Part shown: piece by piece, positions 51,277 through 60,636 of the stretch | Position numbering within the stretch: the stretch's first letter is position 1 | How the letters are laid out: each line of letters begins with the position of its first letter | Notes under the pieces: model-generated | The model's input: the letters and a program-made list of their open reading frames with translations, nothing else | Databases searched by the model: none | Told to the model about the DNA's origin: nothing | Program-made: the position numbers and the translations under genes | Origin: Williamsia sp. CHRR-6 | GTDB lineage: Bacteria; Actinomycetota; Actinomycetes; Mycobacteriales; Mycobacteriaceae | Assembly (NCBI RefSeq): GCF_018474015.1 | Contig: NZ_JAHCSG010000001.1 | Coordinates: forward strand, 806,001 to 870,000 | Reading direction: 5' to 3' | DNA: 64,000 bases

Positions 51277-51568
51277 ATCGCACGGTTCCCGGCAACTCGC
51301 ACGGTGCGGTCAGGTTCGCACGCCGAAGTCGCGTTCGCACCCTGAAGTCGCGTTCGCACCCCAAAGTCGCGTTCGCACCCTGAAGCGAAGTTCGCACGCT
51401 ACGTGCAGCGTGCGAACGCAGACAAGTCGTGCGAAAACGACCGACCCATGCGAACGCACACAAGTCGCGCGAAAACGACCGACCCATGCGAACGGGCCTA
51501 CACCGAGCGAACTGCCTCCAACAGCACGAACGCGACCCGACCGCGCGACAGCGACGCAACCATGCGAC
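51277..51568. repeat. Family A phased repeat array A4 (16 cores, 19-bp register)
   Basis: Left-polarity cores at 51277 (ATCGCAC), 51296 (CTCGCAC), 51315, 51334, 51353, 51372 and 51391 (TTCGCAC). Right-polarity at 51410 and 51429 (GTGCGAA), 51448 (ATGCGAA), 51467 (GCGCGAA), 51486 (ATGCGAA), 51505 (GAGCGAA), 51524 (GCACGAA), 51543 (GCGCGAC) and 51562 (ATGCGAC). All 15 steps are exactly 19 bp. The centre is GCTACGTGCAGC (51398-51409). It fills most of the 450-bp gap 51180-51629 upstream of both DUF559-like gene and yajQ. Confidence 0.92.
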
Positions 51569-51629
51569 CGGCGATGACATCCGCGCGGCGATGGTGGGCC
51601 GGTGCCGCCAGGCTGGCTACCCTGATCGC

Positions 51630-52121
51630 ATGGCAGATTCATCGTTCGACGTGGTCAGCAAGGTCGATCGGCAGGAGGTCGACAACGCGCTCAACCAGGC
51701 GGCCAAGGAGCTCACGCAGCGCTACGACTTCCGCGGCACCGACACCACCATCGAGTGGTCGGGCGAGGAGGGGATCGTGATCACCTCCAGTTCCGACGAG
51801 CGGGCCACAGCCGCGCTCGACGTCTTCAAGGAGAAGTTGATCAAGCGCGACATCTCCCTCAAGGCGTTCGACGCCGGTGAGCCCGTCGCCTCGGGCAAAG
51901 GGTTCAAGCTCACCGGAACCATCGTGCAGGGTATCGACACCGAGAAGGCCAAGAAGATCACCAAGGCCATCCGCGACGAGGGACCCAAGGGCGTCAAGGC
52001 CCAGATCCAGGGTGACGAACTACGGGTGTCGAGCAAGAAGCGCGATGACCTTCAGGAAGTGATCGCCCTGCTCAAGAGCAAGGATTTCGACGTCGCACTG
52101 CAGTTCGTCAACTACCGCTAG
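51630..52121 (+). CDS. yajQ: YajQ family nucleotide/c-di-GMP-binding protein
   Basis: 163 residues from ATG 51630, only 6 bp after a -10-like TACCCT, so translation may be leaderless. [31 protein letters not shown] and [22 protein letters not shown] are the YajQ signature. The family (DUF520) binds c-di-GMP in Xanthomonas and nucleotides elsewhere. Its place beside htpX agrees with the M. tuberculosis Rv0563-Rv0566c region. Confidence 0.95.
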   Translation: MADSSFDVVSKVDRQEVDNALNQAAKELTQRYDFRGTDTTIEWSGEEGIVITSSSDERATAALDVFKEKLIKRDISLKAFDAGEPVASGKGFKLTGTIVQGIDTEKAKKITKAIRDEGPKGVKAQIQGDELRVSSKKRDDLQEVIALLKSKDFDVALQFVNYR

Positions 52122-52130
52122 CGGTCGGAC

Positions 52131-53006
52131 TCAGCGGTAGTACCCGCCCCCGCGGGCCATCTCCTCCAGCCGCGCCACCCGATCCTCCATCGGGGGGTGG
52201 GTGGAGAAGATGCGCCCTATCTTCTCGCCGGCCCGAAACGGGTTGGCGATCATCATGTGTGATGCGCTGGCGATCTGGGTGGTGGGTGGCAGCGGAGCCA
52301 CCGCCACCCCGCCGGAGATCTTGCGCAACGCGTTGGCCAGGGCCAGCGGGTCGCCGGACAACTCGGCCCCCGACTGGTCGGCCTGATACTCGCGCGACCT
52401 CGACACCGCTAGCTTGACCACCGTCGCCGCGATCGGGCCCAGCAGCGAGACCGCCAGCAGCCCAAGGGGACTCGGCCCGCCGTCCCGGTTACCACCGAAG
52501 AAGCCGGCGAAGTAGGCCAGGTTGGCCAGCCCACTGACCACTGCGGCCATCGCCCCCGCGATCGACGAGATGAGGATGTCGCGGTTGTAGACGTGTGAGA
52601 GTTCATGTCCCAGAACGGCTCTCAACTCACGCTCGTCCAGGATTTGCAGGATGCCCTGGGTGCAGCACACCGCGGCGTTCTTCGGATTCCGCCCGGTGGC
52701 AAACGCGTTGGGCGCATCGGTGGGGCTGATGTAAAGGGCGGGCATGGGTTGGCGTGCGGTGGTGGCCAATTCGCGCACGATCCGATACATCGCTGGCGCC
52801 TGGACCTCGGTGACCGGCTGGGCGTGCATCGCCTTGAGCGCCATCTTCGCGCTGTTGAAGTAGACGTAGGCGTTCATGCCGACGGCGAACAGCACTGCAA
52901 GACCGAGGATCACCGGGCTGCGGAAGATCGCGCCGATGCCCACGATGATGGCTGACATGAACGCCAGCAGCAACACCGTTTTCAGTCCGTTCGCGTGGCC
53001 GCGCAT
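52131..53006 (-). CDS. htpX: Membrane zinc protease HtpX
   Basis: 291 residues. Two N-terminal membrane segments (about residues 10-28 and 32-52), the zinc motif H134-E135-L-S-H138 within [17 protein letters not shown], two further hydrophobic segments (about 145-190), and the Glu ligand in [13 protein letters not shown]. It ends [16 protein letters not shown], the standard M48B C-terminus. It degrades misfolded membrane proteins. Convergent with yajQ, 9 bp apart. Confidence 0.96.
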   Translation of the reverse strand: MRGHANGLKTVLLLAFMSAIIVGIGAIFRSPVILGLAVLFAVGMNAYVYFNSAKMALKAMHAQPVTEVQAPAMYRIVRELATTARQPMPALYISPTDAPNAFATGRNPKNAAVCCTQGILQILDERELRAVLGHELSHVYNRDILISSIAGAMAAVVSGLANLAYFAGFFGGNRDGGPSPLGLLAVSLLGPIAATVVKLAVSRSREYQADQSGAELSGDPLALANALRKISGGVAVAPLPPTTQIASASHMMIANPFRAGEKIGRIFSTHPPMEDRVARLEEMARGGGYYR

Positions 53007-53131
53007 GGCAATCGACTCCTCGGCTCGTCACCCTCACGATGGTGGTCTCTACGGTGAACGAACCGACGACCGGCTGTGTTCCGAGGCCCTGCCACCCACC
53101 CGCGCCGTGCCCGCACCGGAAGCGAGCATCC

Positions 53132-53752
53132 TCAGCCCACCGCCGTGACCAGCACCATCGTCCCGAACACCAGTACCACTGCACTGCCGAGCAGCACTGT
53201 CACCTGGCGCATCCGCGAGCTCACATTGGCCCCCAGCAACGCACCCACGGCGATCAGACCCATCTGCCAGGTCAGCGAGACGACCGCCACCCCTGCGACG
53301 AAAGCCGCGCCCGCGACCGCATCGAGCGACCGGGTGAGCGGCAGCGCGATGGCGGCAAAGTAGACGAAGGTGGCGGGGTTGACCGCGGTCAGACCCAGGA
53401 ACAGCCCGAACCGGCGATATCCCCGATGATCAACGGGCGCAACCCTTTCCGGGCTGATGCGCATCGACCGGGCGATCGAGACCACGGCCACGACGACCAG
53501 CGACAGCCCGCCGATTACCGCAGGCCATCGACCGAGCTGATCGATCACCGGCGCCACGAGTCCGCCGGCGACCACCGCCAGGGTGCAGTAGACGATGTCC
53601 ACGCTCGCAACCGCGACGGCGGCAGGCACACCACGCCGCACCCCCCGGTGCACCCCTTCGCTCACCACCATCACACCGATGGCGCCCAGCGGAACGACCA
53701 GGCCCAATCCCGCCCAGGCGCCCAGCCCCAGCGCCGCGACAATCGAGGTCAT
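53132..53752 (-). CDS. LysE family translocator
   Basis: 206 residues, five or six membrane segments. LGLGAWAGLGLVVPLGAIGVMV at the start and LGLTAVNPATFVYFAAIALPL near residue 120 follow the LysE/RhtB layout. It lacks the GAQNAF motif of the gene at 44082, so it belongs to another branch. Substrate unknown. It lies 16 bp after grcC on the same strand and may be cotranscribed. Confidence 0.85.
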   Translation of the reverse strand: MTSIVAALGLGAWAGLGLVVPLGAIGVMVVSEGVHRGVRRGVPAAVAVASVDIVYCTLAVVAGGLVAPVIDQLGRWPAVIGGLSLVVVAVVSIARSMRISPERVAPVDHRGYRRFGLFLGLTAVNPATFVYFAAIALPLTRSLDAVAGAAFVAGVAVVSLTWQMGLIAVGALLGANVSSRMRQVTVLLGSAVVLVFGTMVLVTAVG

Positions 53753-53768
53753 CGCAGGTGGAGATGGG

Positions 53769-54785
53769 TCAGCCGGTGCGTTCCACGGTATAGCGGACCA
53801 GCGAGGTGAACGCGTCCTTGGCCGGCGAGTCGGGCAGCTGCGTCAACTCGGCGTCGGCCTTGTCCACGAAGCCCTGCAGCGTGGCACGCGCCTGGTCCAT
53901 CCCGGCCGAGGCGTTGAGCAACTTCAGCGCCTCGGAGACCTCGGCGTCGGTGACCAACGGGCGCCGCTCACCACCGCCGGTCAACAGCAGCTCACGCAGC
54001 CGGTCGGCGTCGGCTCCGGTCTCACGCAACGCGTAGAGCACCGGCAGGGTGTGCACACCCTCCCGCAGGTCAGTGCCTGGTGTCTTGCCGGAATCGCCTG
54101 AGTCCGAGGCGATGTCGATGATGTCGTCGGACACCTGGAAGGCGGTCCCCACGGCGTCGCCCAGCCGGGAAAGTCGTTCGATGTCCTCGGCCGCCGCCTG
54201 TGAGGTCATGCCACCGAAACGGCCGGCGGCAGCGATCAGGGAGCCGGTCTTCTCCCACACCACCCGCAAGTAGTGATCCACCGGGTCGGTACCCGGCTGC
54301 TGGCCGATGGTCTCCCGCATCTGACCGGTGACCAGCTCGGCGAACGTGTCGGCGATGATGCGCACCGACTCCGGCCCCAACGTCGACACCAGGCGCGAGG
54401 CGCGGGCGAACAAAAAGTCGCCGGCCAAGATCGCAACGCTGTTGTTCCAGCGGGCGTTGGCACTGGGCGCACCGCGGCGCATCGAGGCTTCGTCCATCAC
54501 GTCGTCGTGATAGAGCGTGGCCAGGTGGATCAGTTCGACGACGGTGGCCGCGGTGATCACGTCCTGGTGGTGCGGTCGGGGACCGAATTGCGCCGCCAGC
54601 AGGGCGAAAAGCGGGCGGAACCGCTTGCCGCCCGCCTTCAGCAGATGGGTGGCGGCCTCGGTCAGGAAGTCCTCGCCCGAGGACAACTCGGACAGCAACA
54701 GGTCTTCAACCTGGGCGAGTGACCCACCGATGTCGGCGGAGAACTCGTCCGATCCCAACGCCAGGCCCATGAACGTGGTCTTCAC
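53769..54785 (-). CDS. grcC: All-trans polyprenyl diphosphate synthase (GrcC type)
   Basis: 338 residues from GTG 54785, preceded by a GAGGGCGAG. First Asp-rich motif D94-D95-V-M-D98 (LYHDDVMDE), second motif SDDIIDI near residue 224, and GGKRFRP at 52-58. Closest in wording to M. tuberculosis GrcC1 (Rv0562), whose neighbours here match. It makes the polyprenyl tail of menaquinone. Divergent from menJ. Confidence 0.93.
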   Translation of the reverse strand: MKTTFMGLALGSDEFSADIGGSLAQVEDLLLSELSSGEDFLTEAATHLLKAGGKRFRPLFALLAAQFGPRPHHQDVITAATVVELIHLATLYHDDVMDEASMRRGAPSANARWNNSVAILAGDFLFARASRLVSTLGPESVRIIADTFAELVTGQMRETIGQQPGTDPVDHYLRVVWEKTGSLIAAAGRFGGMTSQAAAEDIERLSRLGDAVGTAFQVSDDIIDIASDSGDSGKTPGTDLREGVHTLPVLYALRETGADADRLRELLLTGGGERRPLVTDAEVSEALKLLNASAGMDQARATLQGFVDKADAELTQLPDSPAKDAFTSLVRYTVERTG

Positions 54786-54894
54786 GGCTCGCCCTCGCTC
54801 CATCTCTTGGCCGACGCGGCCGGCGGACAGAACCGTTCGGTCTGCCTGGACCCGAGGGTAATCGCACCGGCTTGGCTTCGGTGATACTGGCTGG

Positions 54895-56145
54895 GTGACC
54901 TCCATCGCGCAGCTCCCCCGCCACGCCGACGTGCTGGTCGTCGGTGCAGGTCCAGGCGGTGCGGCGACAGCGGCTCACGCTGCCCGCGCCGGGCATCAGG
55001 TGGTCTTGCTCGACTCGGCGGTGTTTCCCCGCGACAAGACGTGTGGCGATGGTCTCACCCCACGCGCGGTGGCCGAGATGTCGCTGCTCGGGCTGGATGC
55101 CTACCTGGCCGATCGGCCGAAGATCGTCGGGTTGCAGATGCACGGATGGGGTGCCACCCAACACATCCGGTGGCCGTCGGGACGCTTCCCCGCCCACGGC
55201 AGCGCGGTGGCCCGCACCGAGCTCGACGACCGGATCCGCATCGCGGCCCTCGACCGCGGGGCGTCGATGGTCGAGGGTGTGAAAGCCGTCGGGGTGGATG
55301 TCTCCGACAACACCGTCCGCTCGGTGCAGGTGGCCGCCGATGACGGCACGGCATCGATCCGGGTCGGACAACTGATCGTGGCCGACGGTGTCCGCTCGCC
55401 GCTGGGGCGGATGCTGGGCCGAGAGTGGCACCGCGACACCGCATATGGGGTGGCCGCGCGGGCGTATGCGTCGTCCGGGCGCGCCGACGACTCGTGGATG
55501 GGATCAGACCTCGAGCTGCGTGACGCACACGGGACCCTGCTGCCGGGCTACGGCTGGGTGTTCCCGCTGGGTGCTGCCAGCGGGAGGATCAACATCGGCG
55601 TGGGCGCATTGGCCACCGGGAAACGTCCGGCGCACATGGCGTTACGCCCCACCCTCGAGCACTACGCCCGCGCACAGACGGCCGACTGGCAACTGTCGGG
55701 GCCGCCGGTGGAGATCGCATCGGCGCTGTTGCCCATGGGCGGCGCGGTGTCGGGGGTGGCCGGAGGCAACTGGATGTTGGTGGGCGACAGCGCCGCCTGC
55801 GTCAACCCGCTCAACGGCGAGGGAATCGATTATGCGTTGGAGACCGGTCGTTTCGCCGCGGCACGCCTGCAGGACGGCGACCACAGCCACGCCTGGCCCG
55901 CGCTGCTCGCCGAGCACTACGGCACCGCATTCTCTGCGGCGCGCCGCCTGGCCGGCCTGCTGACGGTGCCGAAAGCGGTTCCGCTGCTTGGTCGTCCGGG
56001 TATCCGATCGACCACCCTGATGTCGATGGTGGTTCGGGTGATGGGCAACCTCATCTCCGAGGAGGACGACGATTTGATCGCCCGCGCCTGGCACACCGCC
56101 GGGGTGGCCTCGCAGCGGTTCGACCATCGTCGACCATTCCACTGA
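54895..56145 (+). CDS. menJ: Menaquinone reductase MenJ (geranylgeranyl reductase family)
   Basis: 416 residues from GTG 54895. N-terminal FAD-binding Rossmann motif VVGAGPGGAATAAHAARAGH (residues 15-35), then FPRDKTCGDGLTPRAV, and the second FAD motif VGDSAACVNPLNGEGIDYALETG near residue 295. MenJ (Rv0561c) saturates one isoprene unit of menaquinone-9. Divergent from grcC and convergent with menG, so the locus joins tail synthesis, methylation and reduction. Confidence 0.93.
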   Translation: MTSIAQLPRHADVLVVGAGPGGAATAAHAARAGHQVVLLDSAVFPRDKTCGDGLTPRAVAEMSLLGLDAYLADRPKIVGLQMHGWGATQHIRWPSGRFPAHGSAVARTELDDRIRIAALDRGASMVEGVKAVGVDVSDNTVRSVQVAADDGTASIRVGQLIVADGVRSPLGRMLGREWHRDTAYGVAARAYASSGRADDSWMGSDLELRDAHGTLLPGYGWVFPLGAASGRINIGVGALATGKRPAHMALRPTLEHYARAQTADWQLSGPPVEIASALLPMGGAVSGVAGGNWMLVGDSAACVNPLNGEGIDYALETGRFAAARLQDGDHSHAWPALLAEHYGTAFSAARRLAGLLTVPKAVPLLGRPGIRSTTLMSMVVRVMGNLISEEDDDLIARAWHTAGVASQRFDHRRPFH

Positions 56146-56172
56146 CCCACCCCTGCTGGGCCAGACCCCTTG

Positions 56173-56892
56173 TCAGGCTCTCGGTTTGACCGCGTGATGC
56201 AGCGCCGCGATGCCGCCGGTCAAGTTCTGCCACCGAACGTTGCGCAGGCCGGCCGCATCGATCTTGCGTGCCAACGCCTCCTGATCCGGCCACGCCCGAA
56301 TCGATTCGGCCAGATAGACATACGCCTCGGGGTTGCTGGCCACCCGCGTGGCCACCCACGGCAGCGCCTTCATCAGGTACTCCATGTACAGCGTGCGAAA
56401 GGGCCCGAAGGTGGGCGTGGAGAACTCGCAGACCACCAGCCGCCCACCGGGTTTGAGCACCCGACGCAACTCGGCCAGCGCCACCGACACGTCGGCCACG
56501 TTACGTAGACCGAACGAGATGGTTGCCGCGTCGAAGGTCTCGTCCCCGAACGGTAGCGACAATGCATCAGCGGTCACCTTCGGGACGTCGCGACGATGAC
56601 CCGCCTTCAACATCCCCAACGAGAAGTCCGCGGCCACACAGTGTGCTCCCGACTTCGCCAACTCCTCGGTCGACACGGCCGTACCGGCGGCCAAGTCCAA
56701 CACCACATCACCGGGGTGCAGATCCAGCGCCTCCCGGGTGGCCTTGCGCCAGCCGCGATCCTGCCCGAACGAGAGCACCGTGTTGGTGATGTCGTAGCGG
56801 CGTGCCACCCCGTCAAACATCCGAGCCACGTCGGTGGGCTGCTTGTCCAGTCCCGCCCGGCCGGTCTGATCACCGGAAACAGCTGAAGTCAT
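56173..56892 (-). CDS. menG: Demethylmenaquinone methyltransferase
   Basis: 239 residues, class I methyltransferase of the UbiE/MenG family. Motif I reads [13 protein letters not shown], where the family commonly has GTG; the last Gly is Ala. [33 protein letters not shown] and the end [16 protein letters not shown] are typical. It methylates demethylmenaquinone using S-adenosylmethionine. Confidence 0.95.
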   Translation of the reverse strand: MTSAVSGDQTGRAGLDKQPTDVARMFDGVARRYDITNTVLSFGQDRGWRKATREALDLHPGDVVLDLAAGTAVSTEELAKSGAHCVAADFSLGMLKAGHRRDVPKVTADALSLPFGDETFDAATISFGLRNVADVSVALAELRRVLKPGGRLVVCEFSTPTFGPFRTLYMEYLMKALPWVATRVASNPEAYVYLAESIRAWPDQEALARKIDAAGLRNVRWQNLTGGIAALHHAVKPRA

Positions 56893-56971
56893 GTCTCAAC
56901 GGTACGGGTCGCTGTCGCCGGCAGCGAGGAGACACCGACCACAGCCGGTGCGACGGTGAAGCGGGCGTCGA

Positions 56972-58111
56972 TCAGGCGGTGCGCCGCTGGGCGGACAGTC
57001 CCGGATCGAGCACCGCAGCGTAATGGCCCAGCAGTTGATCACAGATCACCGGCCACGTCTTGCCCAACACTCCACGTCGACCCGCCGCGCCGAACGCAGC
57101 ACCCACCGGCCCGACCAGGGTGTCGACCGCCTCAGGTAACCGATCGGAGAAGCTGGGCACATCCAGCAGGTAACCGGTCCGCATGGGGGCGATGAGGTCT
57201 TTGGGGCCGCCGGCATCTGGGCCGATCACCGGGATGCCACTGGCCTGGGCCTCCTGCACGGCCTGGCAGAAGGTCTCGTGCTCGCCGGTGTGGACGAAGA
57301 CGTCCATGCTGGCGTAGGCGCGCGCCAGTTCCAGCCCACCGAGTTCGCCGGTGAACACCGCGTCAGGCATCAGTTTTTGCAACCGCTCCCGCTCGGGGCC
57401 GCCGCCGACGATGACCAGCTGCCGGTCGCGGCGACCAGAGAGCACCGCGAGGCGTTCGACGTGCTTCTCCGGGGCCAGCCGACCCACAAACCCGACGATG
57501 GGCGCTCCCGACGGGCTCCAGGCGCGGCGCAACTGGTCGTCGCGGCGGTCGGGGTGAAATCGTTCGATGTCCACTCCTCGTCCCCACCGGTGCACCCTGG
57601 GCACGCCGTGATCCTCCAGCGCCTGCACCGACACCGACGACGGGGCCAGCGTGCGGTCGCAGGAGGCATGCAGCCGCCGCGTCCACGACCATGCCGCGCG
57701 AGCACCCAACCCGATGCCGTAGCTCTCGGCGAATCCGGCGACGTCGGTCTGGAACACCGCAACCGACGGCGCCCCGATCCGCCGTGCCGCGTGCGCACCG
57801 GCCGCCCCCACCACGAACGGCGACGCCAGATGCACCACGTCTGGGGCGAATTGGGCCATCGCCCGGTACATCGCACGGGTGGGTACCCCCACCGGCAACG
57901 ACGAGATCTTGGGCACCATCATCGACGGGATGGTCTGTACGGCAACACCGTTCACCTCGCGCGGAGCCGGTTGCTGACCGCGCGGGGTGTCGGGGGCGAA
58001 CACCATGGCCTCGTGACCTGTGCGCTCGAGATGGTCGAGAACGCGCAGGACAGAGTTCACGACGCCGTTCATGTTCGGCAGGAAACTCTCGGTGACTATC
58101 GCTACTCGCAC
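56972..58111 (-). CDS. mgtA: GDP-mannose-dependent alpha-mannosyltransferase MgtA (GT4)
   Basis: 379 residues from GTG 58111, close to the length of M. tuberculosis MgtA (Rv0557). [20 protein letters not shown] opens the GT-B acceptor domain; the donor domain carries [33 protein letters not shown], and the acidic [20 protein letters not shown] near residue 290. It adds mannose to a glycolipid acceptor (GlcAGroAc2 in the known case) for lipomannan-like polymers. An earlier start at 58159 is possible. Confidence 0.9.
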   Translation of the reverse strand: MRVAIVTESFLPNMNGVVNSVLRVLDHLERTGHEAMVFAPDTPRGQQPAPREVNGVAVQTIPSMMVPKISSLPVGVPTRAMYRAMAQFAPDVVHLASPFVVGAAGAHAARRIGAPSVAVFQTDVAGFAESYGIGLGARAAWSWTRRLHASCDRTLAPSSVSVQALEDHGVPRVHRWGRGVDIERFHPDRRDDQLRRAWSPSGAPIVGFVGRLAPEKHVERLAVLSGRRDRQLVIVGGGPERERLQKLMPDAVFTGELGGLELARAYASMDVFVHTGEHETFCQAVQEAQASGIPVIGPDAGGPKDLIAPMRTGYLLDVPSFSDRLPEAVDTLVGPVGAAFGAAGRRGVLGKTWPVICDQLLGHYAAVLDPGLSAQRRTA

Positions 58112-58255
58112 GGGCCTCAGTGTCGGCCGCGCAGCTGACCGTCGAGACTCGGTGACGTGACACGCCCCGGAATGCCCGGTGAACGTCCGCGCGGCCGGTT
58201 CACCCCATGTTCGTGCAGCGCTCGTTCGCTGATCATGTGGGTGTTCCACGTCTGC

Positions 58256-58720
58256 TCAGGCCAGCGCATCTGCCGGGGTGGACGCCGTTTCGGTGTGCTG
58301 TGACCTGCGGCGACGGCTCCACTGCGCCAGCAACACCATCACGGTTGCGACGATGACCCAGGTGTATCCCGCGATCGACAACGCCGGGATCCAGGCCAGG
58401 CTCGCATCGCGGCCCGCCACCCGCACCAGATCGGGTTTGCGGGAGTCGTACTCCACGGTGATCCGTTGTCCAGCAGTCAGTTCCGATGGATAGAAGACAC
58501 CCAGCCGCGGACTCTGCACGGTTCCGTCGGGGGTGGTGAACCGCACGGTCGACTTGGTGGCGCCGGCCACCACCACTTCGGCGACTGCGGTGGCCTTGTG
58601 CGATTCGATGGACGCATCGTCGCGGTAACACCCGGCGACCATCACCAGCACCAGCAGTGTGACGATCACGCCCACTGTCAGCAGACCCAGCTGGGTGCGA
58701 CGCAGGATGACCGGTGGCAT
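58256..58720 (-). CDS. DUF3592-type membrane protein (Rv0556-like position)
   Basis: 154 residues from ATG 58720. One N-terminal membrane segment (LLTVGVIVTLLVLVMVAGCY, residues 12-31), an outer beta domain (AVAEVVVAGATKSTVRFTTPDGTV to GQRITVEYDSRKPDLVRVAGRD), and a second membrane segment (about 110-132), followed by a short basic tail. The layout is that of DUF3592 proteins. It lies between mgtA and menD as Rv0556 does. Function unknown. Confidence 0.85.
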   Translation of the reverse strand: MPPVILRRTQLGLLTVGVIVTLLVLVMVAGCYRDDASIESHKATAVAEVVVAGATKSTVRFTTPDGTVQSPRLGVFYPSELTAGQRITVEYDSRKPDLVRVAGRDASLAWIPALSIAGYTWVIVATVMVLLAQWSRRRRSQHTETASTPADALA

Positions 58721-58748
58721 GTGAGTCACGATACCGATCCCCCCACCC

Positions 58749-58913
58749 GTCGGTCGGGCGGAAAACCGGCGTCGGTTGGGCGGAAAACCGGCGTCGGTTG
58801 GGCAGAAACCGGCGTCGGTTGGGCGGAAACCGGTGTCGACTGGGCGGAAACCGGCGTCGACTGGGCGGAAACCGGCGTCGACTGGGCGGAAACCGGTGTC
58901 GACTGGGCGGTGG
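58749..58913. repeat. Family C phased repeat array C1 (8 cores, 21-22-bp period)
   Basis: GGGCGGAAA cores begin at 58756, 58778, 58800, 58821, 58842, 58863, 58884 and 58905; steps are 22, 22, then five of 21 bp. Most units also carry GTCGACT or GTCGGTT before the core. One polarity. It fills the gap between the DUF3592 gene start and the menD stop, with the last partial unit abutting menD. Confidence 0.9.
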
Positions 58914-60557
58914 TCAGACGATCCCGGCGGCAATTGCGGCGTGTAGGTCCCGCAAGCTGTCGCGTTCGGTGGGGACCTCCACCACTCGGATCCCATCCGA
59001 ATCACGGGCCAACACTGCAGGCAGCTCTGCCAGCGAGACGCGCTGGTGGACCACTCCGAAGCCAGAACACAGCGCGCCGATGTCGGTGTGATGCGGGGTG
59101 CCGAAGACGCGCTCGAAGGCACCGTCGTATTCGGGGCCGCGGAAGCGCCGTTCTCCCTGCTCCAGCAGACCGAAGATTCCCCCACCGTCGTCATTGGCCA
59201 CCACGATGGTCAGCGAGCGCGGCCGAGGCTCGTTCGGGCCGATCAACAGGCCCGACGCGTCGTGCACGAAGGTCAGATCACCCATGAACGCCACCGTGCG
59301 GGTGTCGTCGGCGGCCAGGGCCGCACCGATCGCGCTGGAGACGGTGCCGTCGATTCCTGCAACGCCACGGTTGGACATCACCCGCACCTCCGGTGACACG
59401 CGGCCCGCAAGGGCTACGTCGCGGATCGGGTTGGACGCACCCACCAGCAGTTGTTCTCCGGGCCGTAGCGCCGCACTCACCACCCGCGCCACATGCAAAC
59501 CCGTTGCCGGGCCTGGCTTGTCGAGTTCAGCGTCCACAGATCCCAGGGCCCGCTGATGGGCCTGACCGCACTCCTTGAGCCACTCCTCACGTGCCGCACC
59601 CACCACCTCAGCGCGCGTGCCGGTGGCCAACACGTTGCCCGAGACGTCGGGCCACCGCGGCCCGGTGGTCAACGCGTACACCGCGACCTTTGGATCGGCG
59701 AGCAGCCGTGAGACACCGCGGTGCAGCGTCGGCCGCCCGCAGATGATCGCTTGCGCCGGCCGGATAACGTTGAGCGCCAACGGATGTAGGGGCGTGTGCG
59801 GCGCCGGTGCGGTGGGCTCGGCCACGGTGGGGATGCCCGCGAGTTCGGGACGAACACCCGCCCCATGCCCAGACACCACCACGGTGTCAGCGCTCAGGTC
59901 GATCTCCAACGGAACATCCAGGCGACCCACTGCAGCTGTCGTCCACGGCGCCCCACCGGGACGGCCTTCGTAATCGCCCAGCGAATCACGTGGTCCCACA
60001 CCACTTTCCGGTACCAACGGTTCGCGCAACGGGATGTCGAACTGAACGGGTCCGGCGTTGCCTGTGCGCGCGCCCCGGGCTGCGGCCAACGCTCGACCCA
60101 CACCTGATCGCCACTGCGAGTTGGTGTCCAGATCCTGCTCGGCCAAACCGAGACTGAGGGCAGCGCGTACCTGGGTGCCGAAGATCCCGTTCTGCTCGAT
60201 GGTCTGGTTGGCGCCGGAGCCGAGCAACTCGTAGGGACGGTTGGCGCTCACCACGATCAGCGGCACCCGGGCGTAGTTGGCCTCGAACACCGCAGGTCCC
60301 ACGTTTGCCACTGCGGTACCGCTGGTCATCACGATGGGTACCGGTTGCCCCGACGCCATCGCAAGCCCCAACGCCAGAAATCCCGCGGTCCGTTCATCGA
60401 TCCGCACATGCAGCCGCAGGCGCCCCTCGACGTCGGCGGCGTGGAGCGCGAACGACAACGGCGCGTTGCGCGATCCGGGGCACAACACAGCCTCGCGCAC
60501 GCCGCCGCGAATCATCTCGTCGACGATCACTCGGGCCTGCACGGTGGACGGGTTCAT
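58914..60557 (-). CDS. menD: 2-succinyl-5-enolpyruvyl-6-hydroxy-3-cyclohexene-1-carboxylate synthase
   Basis: 547 residues, thiamine diphosphate enzyme of menaquinone synthesis. The N-terminal part has [14 protein letters not shown] and [13 protein letters not shown]; the central domain [14 protein letters not shown]; the cofactor domain [19 protein letters not shown] and [13 protein letters not shown] near residue 430. It condenses isochorismate with 2-oxoglutarate. It lies in the same order as in Rv0555-Rv0563. Confidence 0.95.
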   Translation of the reverse strand: MNPSTVQARVIVDEMIRGGVREAVLCPGSRNAPLSFALHAADVEGRLRLHVRIDERTAGFLALGLAMASGQPVPIVMTSGTAVANVGPAVFEANYARVPLIVVSANRPYELLGSGANQTIEQNGIFGTQVRAALSLGLAEQDLDTNSQWRSGVGRALAAARGARTGNAGPVQFDIPLREPLVPESGVGPRDSLGDYEGRPGGAPWTTAAVGRLDVPLEIDLSADTVVVSGHGAGVRPELAGIPTVAEPTAPAPHTPLHPLALNVIRPAQAIICGRPTLHRGVSRLLADPKVAVYALTTGPRWPDVSGNVLATGTRAEVVGAAREEWLKECGQAHQRALGSVDAELDKPGPATGLHVARVVSAALRPGEQLLVGASNPIRDVALAGRVSPEVRVMSNRGVAGIDGTVSSAIGAALAADDTRTVAFMGDLTFVHDASGLLIGPNEPRPRSLTIVVANDDGGGIFGLLEQGERRFRGPEYDGAFERVFGTPHHTDIGALCSGFGVVHQRVSLAELPAVLARDSDGIRVVEVPTERDSLRDLHAAIAAGIV

Positions 60558-60636
60558 ACTTCCAGGTTAGACGCCGGTTTAGTCCGCTCCGCAGCGATGT
60601 CGACCACACCACACCAGCCATCTACAGTTGGTGCCC

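Noticed and set aside
51277-51568. CRISPR interpretation of the phased arrays
   Set aside because: Units of 19-22 bp have no unique spacers of 30 bp or so, polarity reverses within family A, and there is no cas gene in the window.
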